This document shows, one piece after another, positions 47,791-60,200 of a stretch of 64,000 nucleotides of DNA. The translations under genes and the position numbers were made by a program. The stretch comes from Sclerurus mexicanus (lineage: Eukaryota; Chordata; Aves; Passeriformes; Furnariidae): assembly GCA_013396755.1 (NCBI GenBank), contig VWZF01004879.1, positions 134,169 to 198,168 of the forward strand, given 5' to 3'. The notes under the pieces are model-generated. The model saw nothing but the letters and a program-made list of their open reading frames with translations. It ran no database searches and was not told the DNA's origin. Position 1 is the first letter of the stretch. Each line of letters opens with the position of its first letter.

Positions 47791-48826
47791 ACCCGCCGCC
47801 TCCCTGTTGTCACTCCGGTGCGGGCAGGGATGATGCAACCACCGGTCTGGCACCCCCGGGAAGCCTTTCCCTGGCCGGGCAGCCCCTGTGGTGGGAGCTG
47901 GAGCTTTTGGGAATGGTGGGGAATCCCGCTGCGCCCACTCCTAATTGCAGCCACGGGGCTGTGACTCAGGGGGGCTGAGTCAGGGCGCTGAGCCAGCCCA
48001 GTGCCTGCTCATGCCGGGGAGCAGCAGCACCCCGACACTCCAGCCAGGAGCTGGATGGGGAAATTCGGGTGGGAAAGCAGGAGAAGGGGCCGAGATTGTG
48101 ACTGAGGGACAGGGGGAGGGTCACACCTGCCGGGGGGAGCACGCCCCGAACGCGCTGCAAAACTGAGACCGATTACACAAACCTGCAATTAGAGGCCTCG
48201 GGGGGAAAGGCTTTCACTCAAGGGTAATTAAGCTGCTTGGCAAACGAGGAGCCTTCCCCTCGGAAGGTGGGGAGGGATAAAACCAGCCTGAAAAACCATT
48301 TCCATTCACTTGCAAGTTTGTTCTGGCTCAGGCTTGGGTTGTTGGATTTTTTAATCCCTCTTTGGACAAACGGTGACTTTTTGCTTGTTTTTGACACAGA
48401 CAACCCCCAACCGGAGTGTCGGGAGTGGAGGTGCTCGCTGGTGTAAATACCACCTAGGAGCAGTCAGGGCCACAAGCACACAGCCCTTTACACATCCACA
48501 TGGTGCAAAGAGAGGGGCAGGTTTCCCTCAGAATTTTGGGCACTGGAGCGTTCCTCAAAGGGTCATGTGCCAGAGCATCCCCCCCTCACGTGAGGGGCAT
48601 CCCCGTGCTGGGGCCAGGCAGTCACTCAGCACAAAACCACCCCTGGATGCACAGAGGAGGCTGGAAAAGGGACTCCAAGCCCAAAGGTTTTCGTGGCAAA
48701 ACCTCGAGAGGAGCAGATTTTGGCACTGCCAGCCCAGGGTGGAAGCAGCACGTTGATCCCAGGACAATTTACGGTGAAACAAGGCCAGGATTTTAAAAAG
48801 CTAAATTAGAAGGAGACTCAGTACCT
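47791..48826. other. DDIT4-LTR intergenic stretch
   Basis: No gene or recognisable repeat is seen in this kilobase. Confidence 0.5.
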
Positions 48827-49341
48827 TGCCCTAAGAGATAGGCTGTTTTAAACTGGGAAAACCATTAGCTGACCAAAGGAATCCCTCCTATTGTGTTCCA
48901 AGAGAGGGAACATAGAAAGTGGGCATCCATAAAGAAGACTCAAGTCAGGACGAGTCGGAAGTTTTCTTTGCAAGCCCGGATATGTGGAGAAAAGGTGAAA
49001 AGTTCAACCGAAGAAGAGGAGAGAATACGACCACTTCAAGGCTGAAGAAACAGGAACGACCACCAAAAACCTCCCCAAAAGATGACCTCACCCCAGGCTC
49101 CGCCCAAACCCCGCCTACTATGAATATTGTAATTAGATGTGCAGACCTAATGAATATGTATATAAAATGTTGCAACCCACCCCGAAAAACTCTATAAAAC
49201 CCCTAACTTTACGCTGGAACTTCAGAGCTGCTTTGTCCGATGCAAATCGGGGGCTCTCCAACGTTGTATACAATAAATACCTTTGCTGCTTAAAGATAAA
49301 ATTATGTCTTTGAGCAGTTTTTCCATGCTATTTTGGCATCA
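48827..49341 (+). mobile_element. Endogenous retrovirus LTR (solo or truncated), plus orientation
   Basis: It has LTR anatomy in order. A probable TG start lies at 48827, followed by an A-rich U3 with GC boxes (CTCCGCCC), a TATA box (TCTATAAAAC) at 49191-49200 and an R region. AATAAA follows at 49272-49277, then a short T-rich U5 ending near TATTTTGGCATCAACG, which could be the LTR end plus a decayed primer-binding site. No gag, pol or env coding sequence follows, so it is a solo LTR or a remnant. I could not find a clear target-site duplication, so both ends are approximate. Confidence 0.75.
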
Positions 49342-51020
49342 ACGGTGCGGTGATGGCAGCAGCGCCTGGCGGCTCAGCTGGGGCTGTGCCATCATCCCCT
49401 GCCGAGGCATATTGAGACTTGGAGTGATAAATATAGCCCCATAAAGACATGTATTTTTAAATAGCAAGCTCCTGAGCACACAGAGGGGGTGGCCCTGTGT
49501 CTCCTGTGCCTCCAGCAGCAGCATGACCCCCGCTCGTCCCCTACCAGCCACTCGGAGGGGACGGGCGGGGGACTCCAAATCCCATTTTTCAGAATCATCA
49601 TGCCAAGAAAAGGAAAAAACCCACCGAAACTCCCAAAAGTGAACGCAGAGCAACAAGACAGCCCCACTGCTGGGGGGTGCCCAGCAAAACCCTCCGTGCA
49701 GGACCATGTGCCCCCGAAACGCCCCCACGGTCACAACCCCAACTATGAAGGTGAAGCTTTGCTTTTATTTATAGCAAAATGGCCTTTCCACGAGAAATCT
49801 GGGGGCATATCAAGATCCCTGGGGTTTGGCAGCTCCCTGGAAGGTGCTGGGAGCGTCCAGCGAGGCTGGATTAAGTGTCTCCCATGACGGGGGGGTAGGC
49901 AAAGGGATATTTTGGGATCCAAGAGGCATCAATGGAGCTATTTGTGGCACCAGCATCAGCCCAGGGATCCCAGGTGGCAGCACAGTGGTGGGAAAAGAGA
50001 GATTTTGGGGGCACCAGCAGGAACAAGGCAAATGAGGATTTAAATCCCATGGTAGTGCTAAACCCTCATGTTTTAGTACCAAAAATTATAATGGTGAGAA
50101 GTGGGATCCCCTTTGCTCCCTACCTGCCAGAGGTGGATGCTTCTGGGGTACCTGCCTTCCTTGCTGCCTCCCTGCCTTTGGCAGCTGCTCCAATTAAAAG
50201 CTTGGGCTAATGAGCTACTGGGCAGCCTAAATCACCTGCAGGCGAGCAGGGACCAGCACACACTGGAATTCAGAGTGTCTGCCATTGCTCTGGACCCAAA
50301 ATGCAGCAAACTCACCCCAAAAACAGGGCTGTAATTATGGTTGTAGCCATGACAGATCCCCTATGCTGGCAGGGCTGACTCATCGACCACTGCTGGGAAC
50401 GTGGCACTGAGGGGAAATGCAAGTGACGTGACCCTTGGCCCCTGAGAGAAGGGGAAAAAAAAGGGAAAAGTTCCCAGCCCTTTGGTGTGTGAGGATGGGG
50501 TGAAGGAGGGGGGATGTGGGGAAAAGAGCCCCGTTTGGGAGCACAGATCCCAAATCCAACCACAAGGACTTCGGGGCAGCAGCCGGCAGTTTCCAAGTCG
50601 CTGCCATCAGGAAGCACAGCCAAGGCAGCATTTCCACCCAGGACAAAAGCAGCCCGAGCTTTCCTGCCCTCCCTGCTGGGGACGGCATCAAAAGGCACCT
50701 TCACCACCAGGGCAGTGGCATCCTGGGATGAGAATAAAGCATTCCCCAAATGAGCCCAGCCAGAGGATGCAGGGAGCTGGCTAATGGGAGGGCAGGAAGA
50801 AGAGGTGCTCTTCTGGGAACATCCCGGTGGAACCAGTCTGACGCAAAGATGTCCTGCTGGGCGTTTGCTGTCCCCTGCCAGGACCCACAGGTGCACCAGG
50901 GCAGCACCACACTTGCAGCCACTGGGGTTTCCCGGCATGGCAAAGACCCCAAATTCCATCCACAGCCTGCACATACAGGTTCAAGAAGAAGCTGGAGCAA
51001 GGATCCGCAGGGCACCACCA
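49342..51020. other. Intergenic stretch between LTR and DNAJB12 3' end
   Basis: No gene or clear repeat is recognised. The first bases may belong to the internal part of the retroviral remnant. Confidence 0.45.
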
Positions 51021-51024
51021 CGGC

Positions 51025-54000
51025 CGGAGCCTTTCACATTATAAACATTTATTTATAGATGTACAATTGTATAATTAATTCTAAATCGAGAGATACAGCC
51101 TCTGTGAGCATCCACTGCGATCGACGCCTTTCCCCTGTGATCCATGGGTATTTACTGGAAAAGAGAACGACCCAAAGGGTTTGGCGGGCAGTCTCTGGGC
51201 AGGGAATGCCGTTGGGAAGCACATCCAGCTCCTTCCCTGAGCGGGATTCTCCTTTAACCCCGTCCCCATCATCCCTGTGCCTCTATCAAGCGCCGTTTCC
51301 AAACGCCGAACTTCAACCCACCTCCCTGCTGAAGGTGGAAGAATTGTTAAAAAAGAAAAAAGATTAAAATTAAAACCCCTTAAAATCAGGTCCAAGCCAT
51401 GGCTGCTGTGGGATTGTGGCCAACGAGAGGGTGAGATTTCACAGAGTAAGTTACCAGCCAAAGACAGAGCGGGTGGGTTCCTAAGGACAACGGGATGAAA
51501 TCAGCTCTGCCAGCCCACCCAGGAGCCCTGGAGCTTCTGATTCCTCCCCTGAGCATGTCAGGGGGATGGCTCTCACTGGCAATGTCTTCAGACACAAATG
51601 GGACCGCAGAGCAGCAGAACAGAATGCAAATCATCCAGTTTATCCCATGGGAGGTGGCTCCGCTCGTGCCAGCTTTGCTTCCAAGAGGTGGCTCCCGGCC
51701 CGCAGCACCCTCCCGGTGAGGGGATGGAGCGAGACACACCAGAGAGCTCAGGGGGTGCCCCAGGGGACAGCAGGCACCCCCTGACCTCCCCCAGCAGAAA
51801 ACTCCTCTCAGAAGCAATGGAATTGTGGATTTGCAGTGTTTCTCCAGGTCTCCTCTGGGAAAACGTGGTGCCAAGGGCAGGCCGGGCTGCGCAGGGGAGC
51901 GCTGGCGGGTGAGTGGGTGAGGAGGACACGCACACAAAGCCCCCCAGCAAAGGGTGAGGCCGGTGGAAAGCCCTCATGGAAAGGCCTCCACACGCTGATT
52001 AGCAGGCAGAATTCCAGCAGACTCGGCGAAAAAAGGAGTTACGTGCACAAATGAACCCGACGCCCGACGAGCAAAAGCCAGCGAGGACAATCCTTCCCGT
52101 CCCCGCCGTGGGGGCTCAGCTGACCCGCTGCTGCTTCTGCCCACACTGCAAAACCTCAGCCCAGCGCCAGGATGGAGGCTTCCCCCAGTCCTGTGGCCTG
52201 GCATTCCGGTGTGTTGAAGGCAGGTACGGGTGTCCCAAGCTGCTGGTCCTCCCAAAAGCGAAGTACAGCAAGTGCAACGTGATTCTTGCTCTAGTGCCAG
52301 GCGGGGAAGGGGAGCGGGACACCTCGGGAAGAGGCTCCCCCCTTCCCTGTGCTCGTCAGAACGGGCAGAAAACAAAATAACTTAATCATCCAACCCCTGC
52401 ATAGTTTAAAAGTACAACATATATACAGCTATAAATTAATGCTAAATAGATTATGTTTTCTTCTTTTTTTTTTTGATTTTTTTTCCTGAAGGGTTTTGTC
52501 AGTGAAATCGTCCGGTTTCTCTCTCCGTTGGCAGCGGCGAAGGGTCTCCTTCTGCTTCACGGCTTCTGCAGTTAGTCTGGGTTATTTCACAATCTGTGTG
52601 CCTCTTCAGGGGCTGTGGCATCCCAGGGGCATCGCTGGCGCTGTCGGGAGGGCAGGAAGAAGACAGGCAGCTGGGTTTCCTGTGCTCATCGCCGCCCCCT
52701 CGGGTGGAGAGAGGCAGAGAGAAGAAAGAGGGCAGTTGTGCGTTGCTAATTCTCCAATTCCATTGCTTTTTTTTTTTTTTCAAAGATAAGGTTTGATTCT
52801 TTTAAATAGCAAAGTCTGTCACCTCGGCTCAGTGCACTTCACCACAAGTCTTCAGGCATTTTAAGAGTCTGGGGACAAAAGCGGTAGCGGTGTCAGTCTC
52901 CGGGCAATGGCACATAACTCCCCCTTCCTTCCCCACCCCACAGCACAGGCAGCAACTCTGCCAGGCTCCTTTCAGGCCACGGGTGCAGGGAGGGAATTAC
53001 AGAAAAGCAGGTGATTAACACCAGCTCGTGGTGAAAGAAGAGGCAAGTCATCCAAACAGGAGAGCAGGCGGATCAAGATAAGGACTCCAAAGCAGGGATA
53101 CACCCAAAAAGAAGCCGAATGTGGCCCAGAGGATTTGCTTTAAAGGCCAAACTTTCAGATGCCAGAGAAAATAAACCCCAAAGCTGCAAATAAAGCAGCT
53201 CGGTGGCCAATGTCCTCAAGGAGTCCCTGTGAGCTGAAATGGTGTCTGTACAACTCCTGGTACAAGCTTCACCTTTGGGTTTTCCTACCGAAACCCCGTT
53301 TTAAAACAATTTTGGGATAGAGGGACCTGCACGTTTCACAGTCCAGCAACACCTGGAAGGAGAAATCAGCCCAGAAATTTAAGCAGAAAAAGGACTCCAA
53401 ACCCTTTGCCCATTTTCTTTTTCATTACTTTGGTGCAGCACATTCGGTTTCACATCAAGGCTCTCCTTAATCCAAGCTCTCCAACCCCCAAATCTTCCAG
53501 ACCCACCTCTCATGAGCTGCTTTTACTTTGATTCCCAGTTTAACCCAGTAATTTACTTCTGCATCCTGCTGGGAATTCTGGCCATTTGCTTTGCTCTCCT
53601 TGAGCATCACAGGAAGGCAACTGGGGTGGTGGGGGGGGAAGGAACCTCTGTTGGGTGGGATTCTGTTCCCTGTCATCACGTTCATGTGCCAGGGCTACAG
53701 CTTTTCCAGTAAATCAGGCAGTAAAGCAACAAAAAAGGCTCATTCACACGTGGGGGCTGGATGCCACAGGCTGGTAACAAACCTCCGATCAGCCCCGGTG
53801 CTCCCAACCTCCCCCAGGGACCTTGCCCTGTTCCTAGAGACCCACCACGCCAGAGAAAACATGGATGGAGAGAGCCGAGGGTGCCGATGTGCAAACTAAA
53901 CCAAGACAGCGTCCCGAGCGAGGTGCTCCCTGCCCTGTGCGTGCACCCGAGGAGCCTCATGGAGGGCTGGGTCTCCCCCAGGGCTTTCAGTGTTAAAAGC

Positions 54001-54080
54001 ACTACGAGTCCCCTGCCCCACAGCCATGGAAGCACCGCCGGCCCGGCTCGTACTTGTGCTGGTGCCGAGCAGGGCCGGGA
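51025..54080 (-). other. DNAJB12: DNAJB12 3' UTR (probable, about 3 kb)
   Basis: No minus-strand AATAAA occurs between the stop codon and 51053, so the 3'UTR probably spans this interval. It contains A-rich runs on the sense strand near 52465-52495 and 52768-52782. No exon or repeat is recognised. The length is inferred only from the signal. Confidence 0.45.
51048..51053 (-). terminator. DNAJB12: DNAJB12 polyadenylation signal (candidate)
   Basis: Minus-strand AATAAA in an AT-rich pocket (ATTATAAACATTTATTTATA on the plus strand). It is the first such signal I see downstream of the DNAJB12 stop codon. Confidence 0.5.
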
Positions 54081-54202
54081 CTATCCGTGCAGGGAGGCCT
54101 GGACGTCTGACAGTCTGCTACAGCTGGGGGTGCCCATCCTCTGTGCCCGCTGGTACAGGTCCGAGTCCCCAAAGTAGCGTGCCCGGTACAACAAGCCTTC
54201 CT
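54081..54202 (-). CDS. DNAJB12: DNAJB12 last coding exon
   Basis: Encodes KEGLLYRARYFGDSDLY to SDVQASLHG, then TAG at 54083-54081. Acceptor CCCTTTGCAG. Confidence 0.96.
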
Positions 54203-57200
54203 CTGCAAAGGGAAAAGCCCAGTGTTAGAAACTCCTTGGGGGAGGAGACCCCACCTTCCAGGCCCTGTCGCCCTCCCCGTGGGATCTGCTGGGAACGGGA
54301 CACACCTCCAGTTGTCCAAGGCGAGGTGGAACACAGGAGAGGCTGAGGAAGTGCCCCGCGCCCTTGGGGACAGGATGGGCGTAAGAGCTGCTGACAGCTT
54401 GGCCATGGCCAGGAAAGCCTGCAGTCGCAGGGGGCACACCAAGGTTACCCCAGCGCCGGGGCATTGGCCTCGCCTGGCACCACCCAGGGCTCCAACTGCC
54501 CCTCCGGCATCGTGGGTGCTGAAATGCTACCCTGGTCACAGCTGTGACCATCACATGCTGGGAATGGGCAGCCAGGGAACTCAGGTTGCCCCTGGGACTC
54601 GCTGCCCTTGCCACACTGTGCTGCCAGGATGGCTGGCTGGGTCATCTGTCACATGGCCTGCCTGGCTGGTTGTCCCTCCCAATCCCACGTGCCCCCACAG
54701 CCTGTGGAGCAGGGGTGGGATTCACATTACCATGCCCAGCAGACTTTCCCACACAGCTCTTGAACAACTGAAACATTACAGAGATCTATGATCTTAGAGG
54801 TCTTTTGCACCTTCAATGGTTCTATGATTCTACCTCCCCCCTCCACTGGAAATCAGAGCTCTCCTGCTGACAGGGCAGGGGAACCTCCAGGGCACAGCTC
54901 TTGTCTGACCAGTTCTACAGGAGAATTAAAAACCAAACCAAAACAAAAAAAGAAACCCCACACACCAACCAGGTCTGTCATGAAGTCACAGCCTGAAAAA
55001 AACCCCAAGCCACCAACACAGGAAACGTGCTGGCACTGTGTTAAAGCGTAACTTTGGCCTTTCCAAAGCCAAGCCCCTCTGCCCCTGAGCCCCCACTCAC
55101 TCTGCTGCTTCTCTTTCCAGCAGTTATTCCGCAGGTTTGCTATGTAATCGTCCTCCACGCTCCGCTCGACATTCTTCAGGTTTGTGCCTGTGTACTCGTC
55201 TGCAAAGTTCTCTGAGACGTAGTAGGGGACTTTCAAGTGCTCTGTGACTCTCCTGTGTGTGTGACCCACAGACCTGCTCCAGGGAGAAGAGGACAACAGT
55301 GAGGGACACGCTCCAAGGGCGAGGCAAAGCCCCCAGCTCTCTGTAACCGCTGGAAACATCCCCCGCTCCCAACCAGCCGCAGGGAAAGGAAAAGTGTTTC
55401 TGGTGGAAATGAAGCACCAGCCCAGGGAGAGAGAAGCTGCCAGGCCTTCAGCTTGGTGGGCAGAGCTCTGAACAGAGACATAACTCCGAGGTGGATTGCC
55501 CAGGGCCTAAACCCACTGAAAACAAAGCCTTCGCTAGAATTTTCAGCACAAATTGAATCTCTCTGCAATTTCCTCCACTCACAAAATCAGACCCGCTCTG
55601 CATCAACCAGCACAGAAGGCACTTTCCAGAAGGAATCTCTTCCTCCCCTGACCCCTGTGGATTTGCATTTCACACAAGGCCCTGTACTTGCTTTCCCTGA
55701 TGCTCCAGCAAACCTAGAGATCCTCACCAGGGCGTGTCACACAGCACCTGTGCCCAAACACCTGGAGACGTGCCCCAAGTTCCTGATAATAAAAAATACC
55801 AGCTGGCAGCTGCATTAAAAACCAACTGCTTCTTAAGCCAGGTATAAACATTAACTCATCTGGGTCACCCTTCAGTCTGTTATCAGGGTTTACAGGAGTG
55901 ACTCAAAGACTCCTGCACGTTTCACCAAGGTCCAGCCCATGGGGATGAGCCATGGGTAACCGGATGGACTGGACAGCAGCAAAAAGCTCCCTTGGGATTT
56001 TTTGAGGCAGAGTTGCAGCCTGGAAGAACCCAGCTCACTATCTGACCTCTGACCAGAGAGCCCTGAGCTCTCCTGAAGTTCGCACCCCTCTGTGGAGATG
56101 AACTCTAAAGTGTGCCCTCACAGGAGGAGGGAGGATGGAGGCTGGCAGAGCTACAGCAGCACGTTTGGGTGGAAAGCACAAAAATAAGGGCACAGGGAAC
56201 TGCCACCTGCAGCCAGATATGTAATGAAGTCAACCAAGTTCCATGAGGTGTCACTGAAGAGCAGGGTAGCACAGGCAGCCCCGCAGGCAGACAGCTCTTC
56301 CAGCAGAAAGCTGCTGTTTGGAAGAGATTTCCAAAGGTCACGGAGTGACAAACGGTTCTCTGGGACTCTGCCCTCCTCAGTGGCAGCTTCATGGCGGAGA
56401 AGCGGCATTAAAATCTCCGTGTGCCAGTGAAAGCTCACCGGGTTCAAAGCTGCTGGCCCCCTGCTCGCTGAGCTCAGGCACAGCATTCCACAAGCTGCTG
56501 GGAGCGATCCAGCAGCTCCTCCTGCTGGCAAGGCACGGCCTCGTCCCGGCTGAAGTGTCCTGGCTGCTCAGGAAGGGTGATGAATGAGGTAAGACTGGAT
56601 CAGCTCTTTCGCTGCCCTTGTCCAAATCCAGACTTGGAAGTCCGGTGGCTTGCTGCTACCCCAGCATGCAGAGACAGGGACAGCACAGCGAACAGGGAAC
56701 GGTGCAGCGTAAAAACATCTGGGGCTCAGGGATGGCTTTCCTCTGGCAGCTGGCAGAGCTGGAAGCAAACCCCTGCCCAACTTAAAAGCTGCCCTCCCTC
56801 GAGTGTCTTCTCACCCCATAAACTCTTCACCAGGATAATCCAAACTGGTATGTATACAATGCTTAATTTTATAGACCCAATATCAACTGTGGAAATCATG
56901 GCTCAACGCTCTTTACCCTTTCAGAATAACCCTTAAGTGTGCCCAAACCACTCCATCTTTTGGTGCCAAGCATTAATGTCACAGTCTTTACCCTGAACCT
57001 GAAAGCTAAGCTGGGTTTTATAGTATTTAACAACATGCCCCACCACTGGAAGTGTTCAGGACCAGAATGGATGCAACCTGGAGCTTGGAGCAACCTGGTC
57101 TGGTGGAAGGTGTCCCTGCCCATGGCAGGGGTGCGGAACAAGATGATTTTAAGGTCCCTTCCAACCCAAATCCTTCTGGGATTCTGTGATCAATGGCAAG

Positions 57201-60200
57201 CGTTGCTACCTGTGAAACTAAGCAGGAACCCTGGGCTGTAACCAAGTATGCCCTCTTTAAATACACACAAGGAACTTCCACTGAACATACATTAAGCTTT
57301 TGTGGAGCATGATGCAAGCTGCCAGAAACCAGGCCTGTTTACCCATTCTTTGTTGGCACTGCAAAGTGACTAAGAATAAAGACTCATTCCATTTGTCAGC
57401 CAAGTGAGCAGATGGGGCATTTCCCCAGGATCTAGAATGAAATAGTTTCACTTTTGCATCCTAAATGTCTGGCCAAAGTTATTTTATGGCAAGATGAAAG
57501 TTCAAAAACGGGATTTCTCTGAGAGTGTCTTTTATTCCTTCTTCTCTTCCTCTGCTGCTTCGTACTAGGCATAAACTGAGGCCTGCATGAAGAACAGATC
57601 TGGATTTGTCTTTCACTACCCAATTTAACTCTACACCCCAATTTGTTCTCCATATGGGATCTCGGTGCTGGGCTCAGCCTCCCAAAGCCATTTCACCTCT
57701 CCCTTCCCAGGAGGACATAGCCAGCTGTGGGGATGGGCTGCAGAAGGTCCCTGTCAAAGAACTCTCTCCCTCAGGGAAGTGAGAAACTTTCCTTGCACCT
57801 TCCATCTCACCTCTGTTTGAGAAGCAGGAGGCCCTCTCCGCTGTGTGAGACAGCTGGCAGTGTGAGCAAGGACATAAAGCAACAACCCAAGGAAAACCAG
57901 GGAAAGCAGAGAGCTGAGATCCCTGCCCCACCACGCCCCTCCAGAGCCCACCCCCTATCTGGGTAAGTTTTAGAGGAACAGGTACTGACGGCCTCTGGCT
58001 CAGGCTGTAGGGTGGGCTGGAGACCATCATCTGGCTGAGAGCAGACACGATGATCAGGATGAGGATGGGCATCAGCTGGACAAACAGCCCCAGGCCACCC
58101 TGGAGGAACAGAAACACACAGTGGAGCACCACCCACACCTGAGGATCCCACAGCATTGCTCTGCCTCCCTCCCTCCCAGTACTCTGACACAACCTCCGCT
58201 CTCCTGCTTTTCCCAGGAGTTTTAGGAGTAACCCAAAAAAACTGAGGGCAACCCACCAGCCCACTGGGCATTGTGAAGGTCCAAACCCACTGGATGTGAC
58301 AAAGGGCAGAGGGCACTGGCAGGGGGAACCTTGTGAGGGAATTCTAGAAGCCTCGTGCCCATATTTTGTTTCCCTGGAGTTTTTGCTAGTGAGCAGGACT
58401 AGTTTCATGGAAAGCCTTCTCCCCTATTCAGTGCTGGATGAAAGCAATTCCCCCTCTCCCTCACCTCCTGAGCTCCCTCCAGTTCCAGCAGCGTACACTC
58501 TCCCCTTTAAGCTTGAGAACAAAATATTCAGGAAGCTCGTTTGTTTTTTTTTTAAAATAAAATTGGCTATCCCCAGAAAACAGTCATAACCCTGACTCCA
58601 GCTTTCTGTTCAGGGGGGTGGCAGAGAGCAGGACTCTTTCCCAAGCCAGCCACGGCAACCAGCTCCCAGTTCATGTGATGGGAACACCTTTAGCCCCCTT
58701 GTTGTCCACTTACATCGCCCTGGTGCTCCCTCCTGTCCTGCCTCTGGTGGTAGGTGTATCTCATCCTGCCATTGCTGTACACGTGAACGTTACCTGCAGG
58801 CAGAGACAGCTGTTACACCAGAGTCACAGCGTGTGGGATGGTGCTGGCTGGCCAGGAGGGAACCACGAAAGGTGCCCATGACCCATGGCACCTGTTTCCA
58901 GGCTGGAACAGACGTATTCCTAAGGTGTATGGAGTGCAGAGCGGGCAGAGAGGTATATCTGTAAGATTTTGCAGGATCATGTGAAAATTCAGGTTGGCAG
59001 TGACCTTAGGAGGTCTGACCTCCTGCTCAGAGCAGGGCCAGCTATGCAGAGAGAGCATCCTGTACAGGCCTCCTCTCTTCTGACTGAATTCCCTTGAGAT
59101 CAAACCCAATTACACACAGAAAGAATTCTGGCATTTTTTCCACGCTGAAAACAAAGCTCTCCCATGTCTTGTTTGAAGTACCAAAGCTACAGCTGCAGAG
59201 GGAGCCTGGCTCAGAGACTGGCCCTGAATTCTCCTGGGACAGTGAGGAAAGGCAAAAACAGACTGAGCCAAAAGAGCAACGTGCCGTTTCTGCTGGAGCA
59301 GCTTGGCCTCTCTGCCAGGCAGAACAGGAAGGCTGCAAAAAGCTTCCAGAAGCCTATGCGAGTCACTGGTGTCAGTGTGTTAATTCCTACACACCACACA
59401 GGTGAGAGATGTCAGAGTAAATCTGCTTCATTGAAACCAAATGAGTTCTTTTTTGAAGAAATAACCCCTGTCTCCACTGCCAGTCAGATACGACCAGAGG
59501 CTTCCAAAATACCCTTAGCCTGGGGTGAACTCTGGGTCTTTCTGACTGGAACTGAGCAGGTGAAGGAACAGGTGCTCCATTCTTTCCTGCTACCCAAGCC
59601 ATGACCAGCACTGTGGATAGACAGGATGCAGACTTCATTTTCAGTTCAAGAGGTCTAAATTATGCTGTGGAAAATAACGCTTTCCTCTTTTTTATGGGAT
59701 AGAGGGGAGAGAAGGAAGCAGCCACTGATCTCACAGAAACTGCTCCAGCTGCCTGGCGGAGCAGATAGAGATCAAGAGCAAGGCCCAGAGTTTGCTCTGA
59801 TAAGATTTTAACTTCTGAAACCACCAGGCAGAAAAGCTTTGCTCAGAACAGGGTTATTTTCACAACAAGCCTTAAAACAAGACCTTTTTTGTTCTGACAT
59901 CCAACCCAAGCCAACAGCAGCTAATGCTGCCAGCCATACAAACAAACACCTGCAGCTGGGAAAAAGTCCAGCTCTCATGGTATTACCTGCTGGATGCCAA
60001 GTTCTCCAAGCAGCCACCAGAACAACTTAAAAACCTTGAGCTGCTTAGGTCATGGGTGAAGGAGAACTCTCTCTCAGCAACAAATGCCTCCTGCAGTCAC
60101 TCTGCCAAAAGCATCGGGTCCCCTTCAAGAGATTAAGGTGCTTACTAGAAGGAAAGCCACCACCAAAGAACATGTTGAAGAGGTCCTCGGGGGAGATGTC

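Noticed and set aside
48919..49197. A 92-codon open frame within the LTR
   Set aside because: It overlaps the U3 and TATA region and resembles no retroviral protein.
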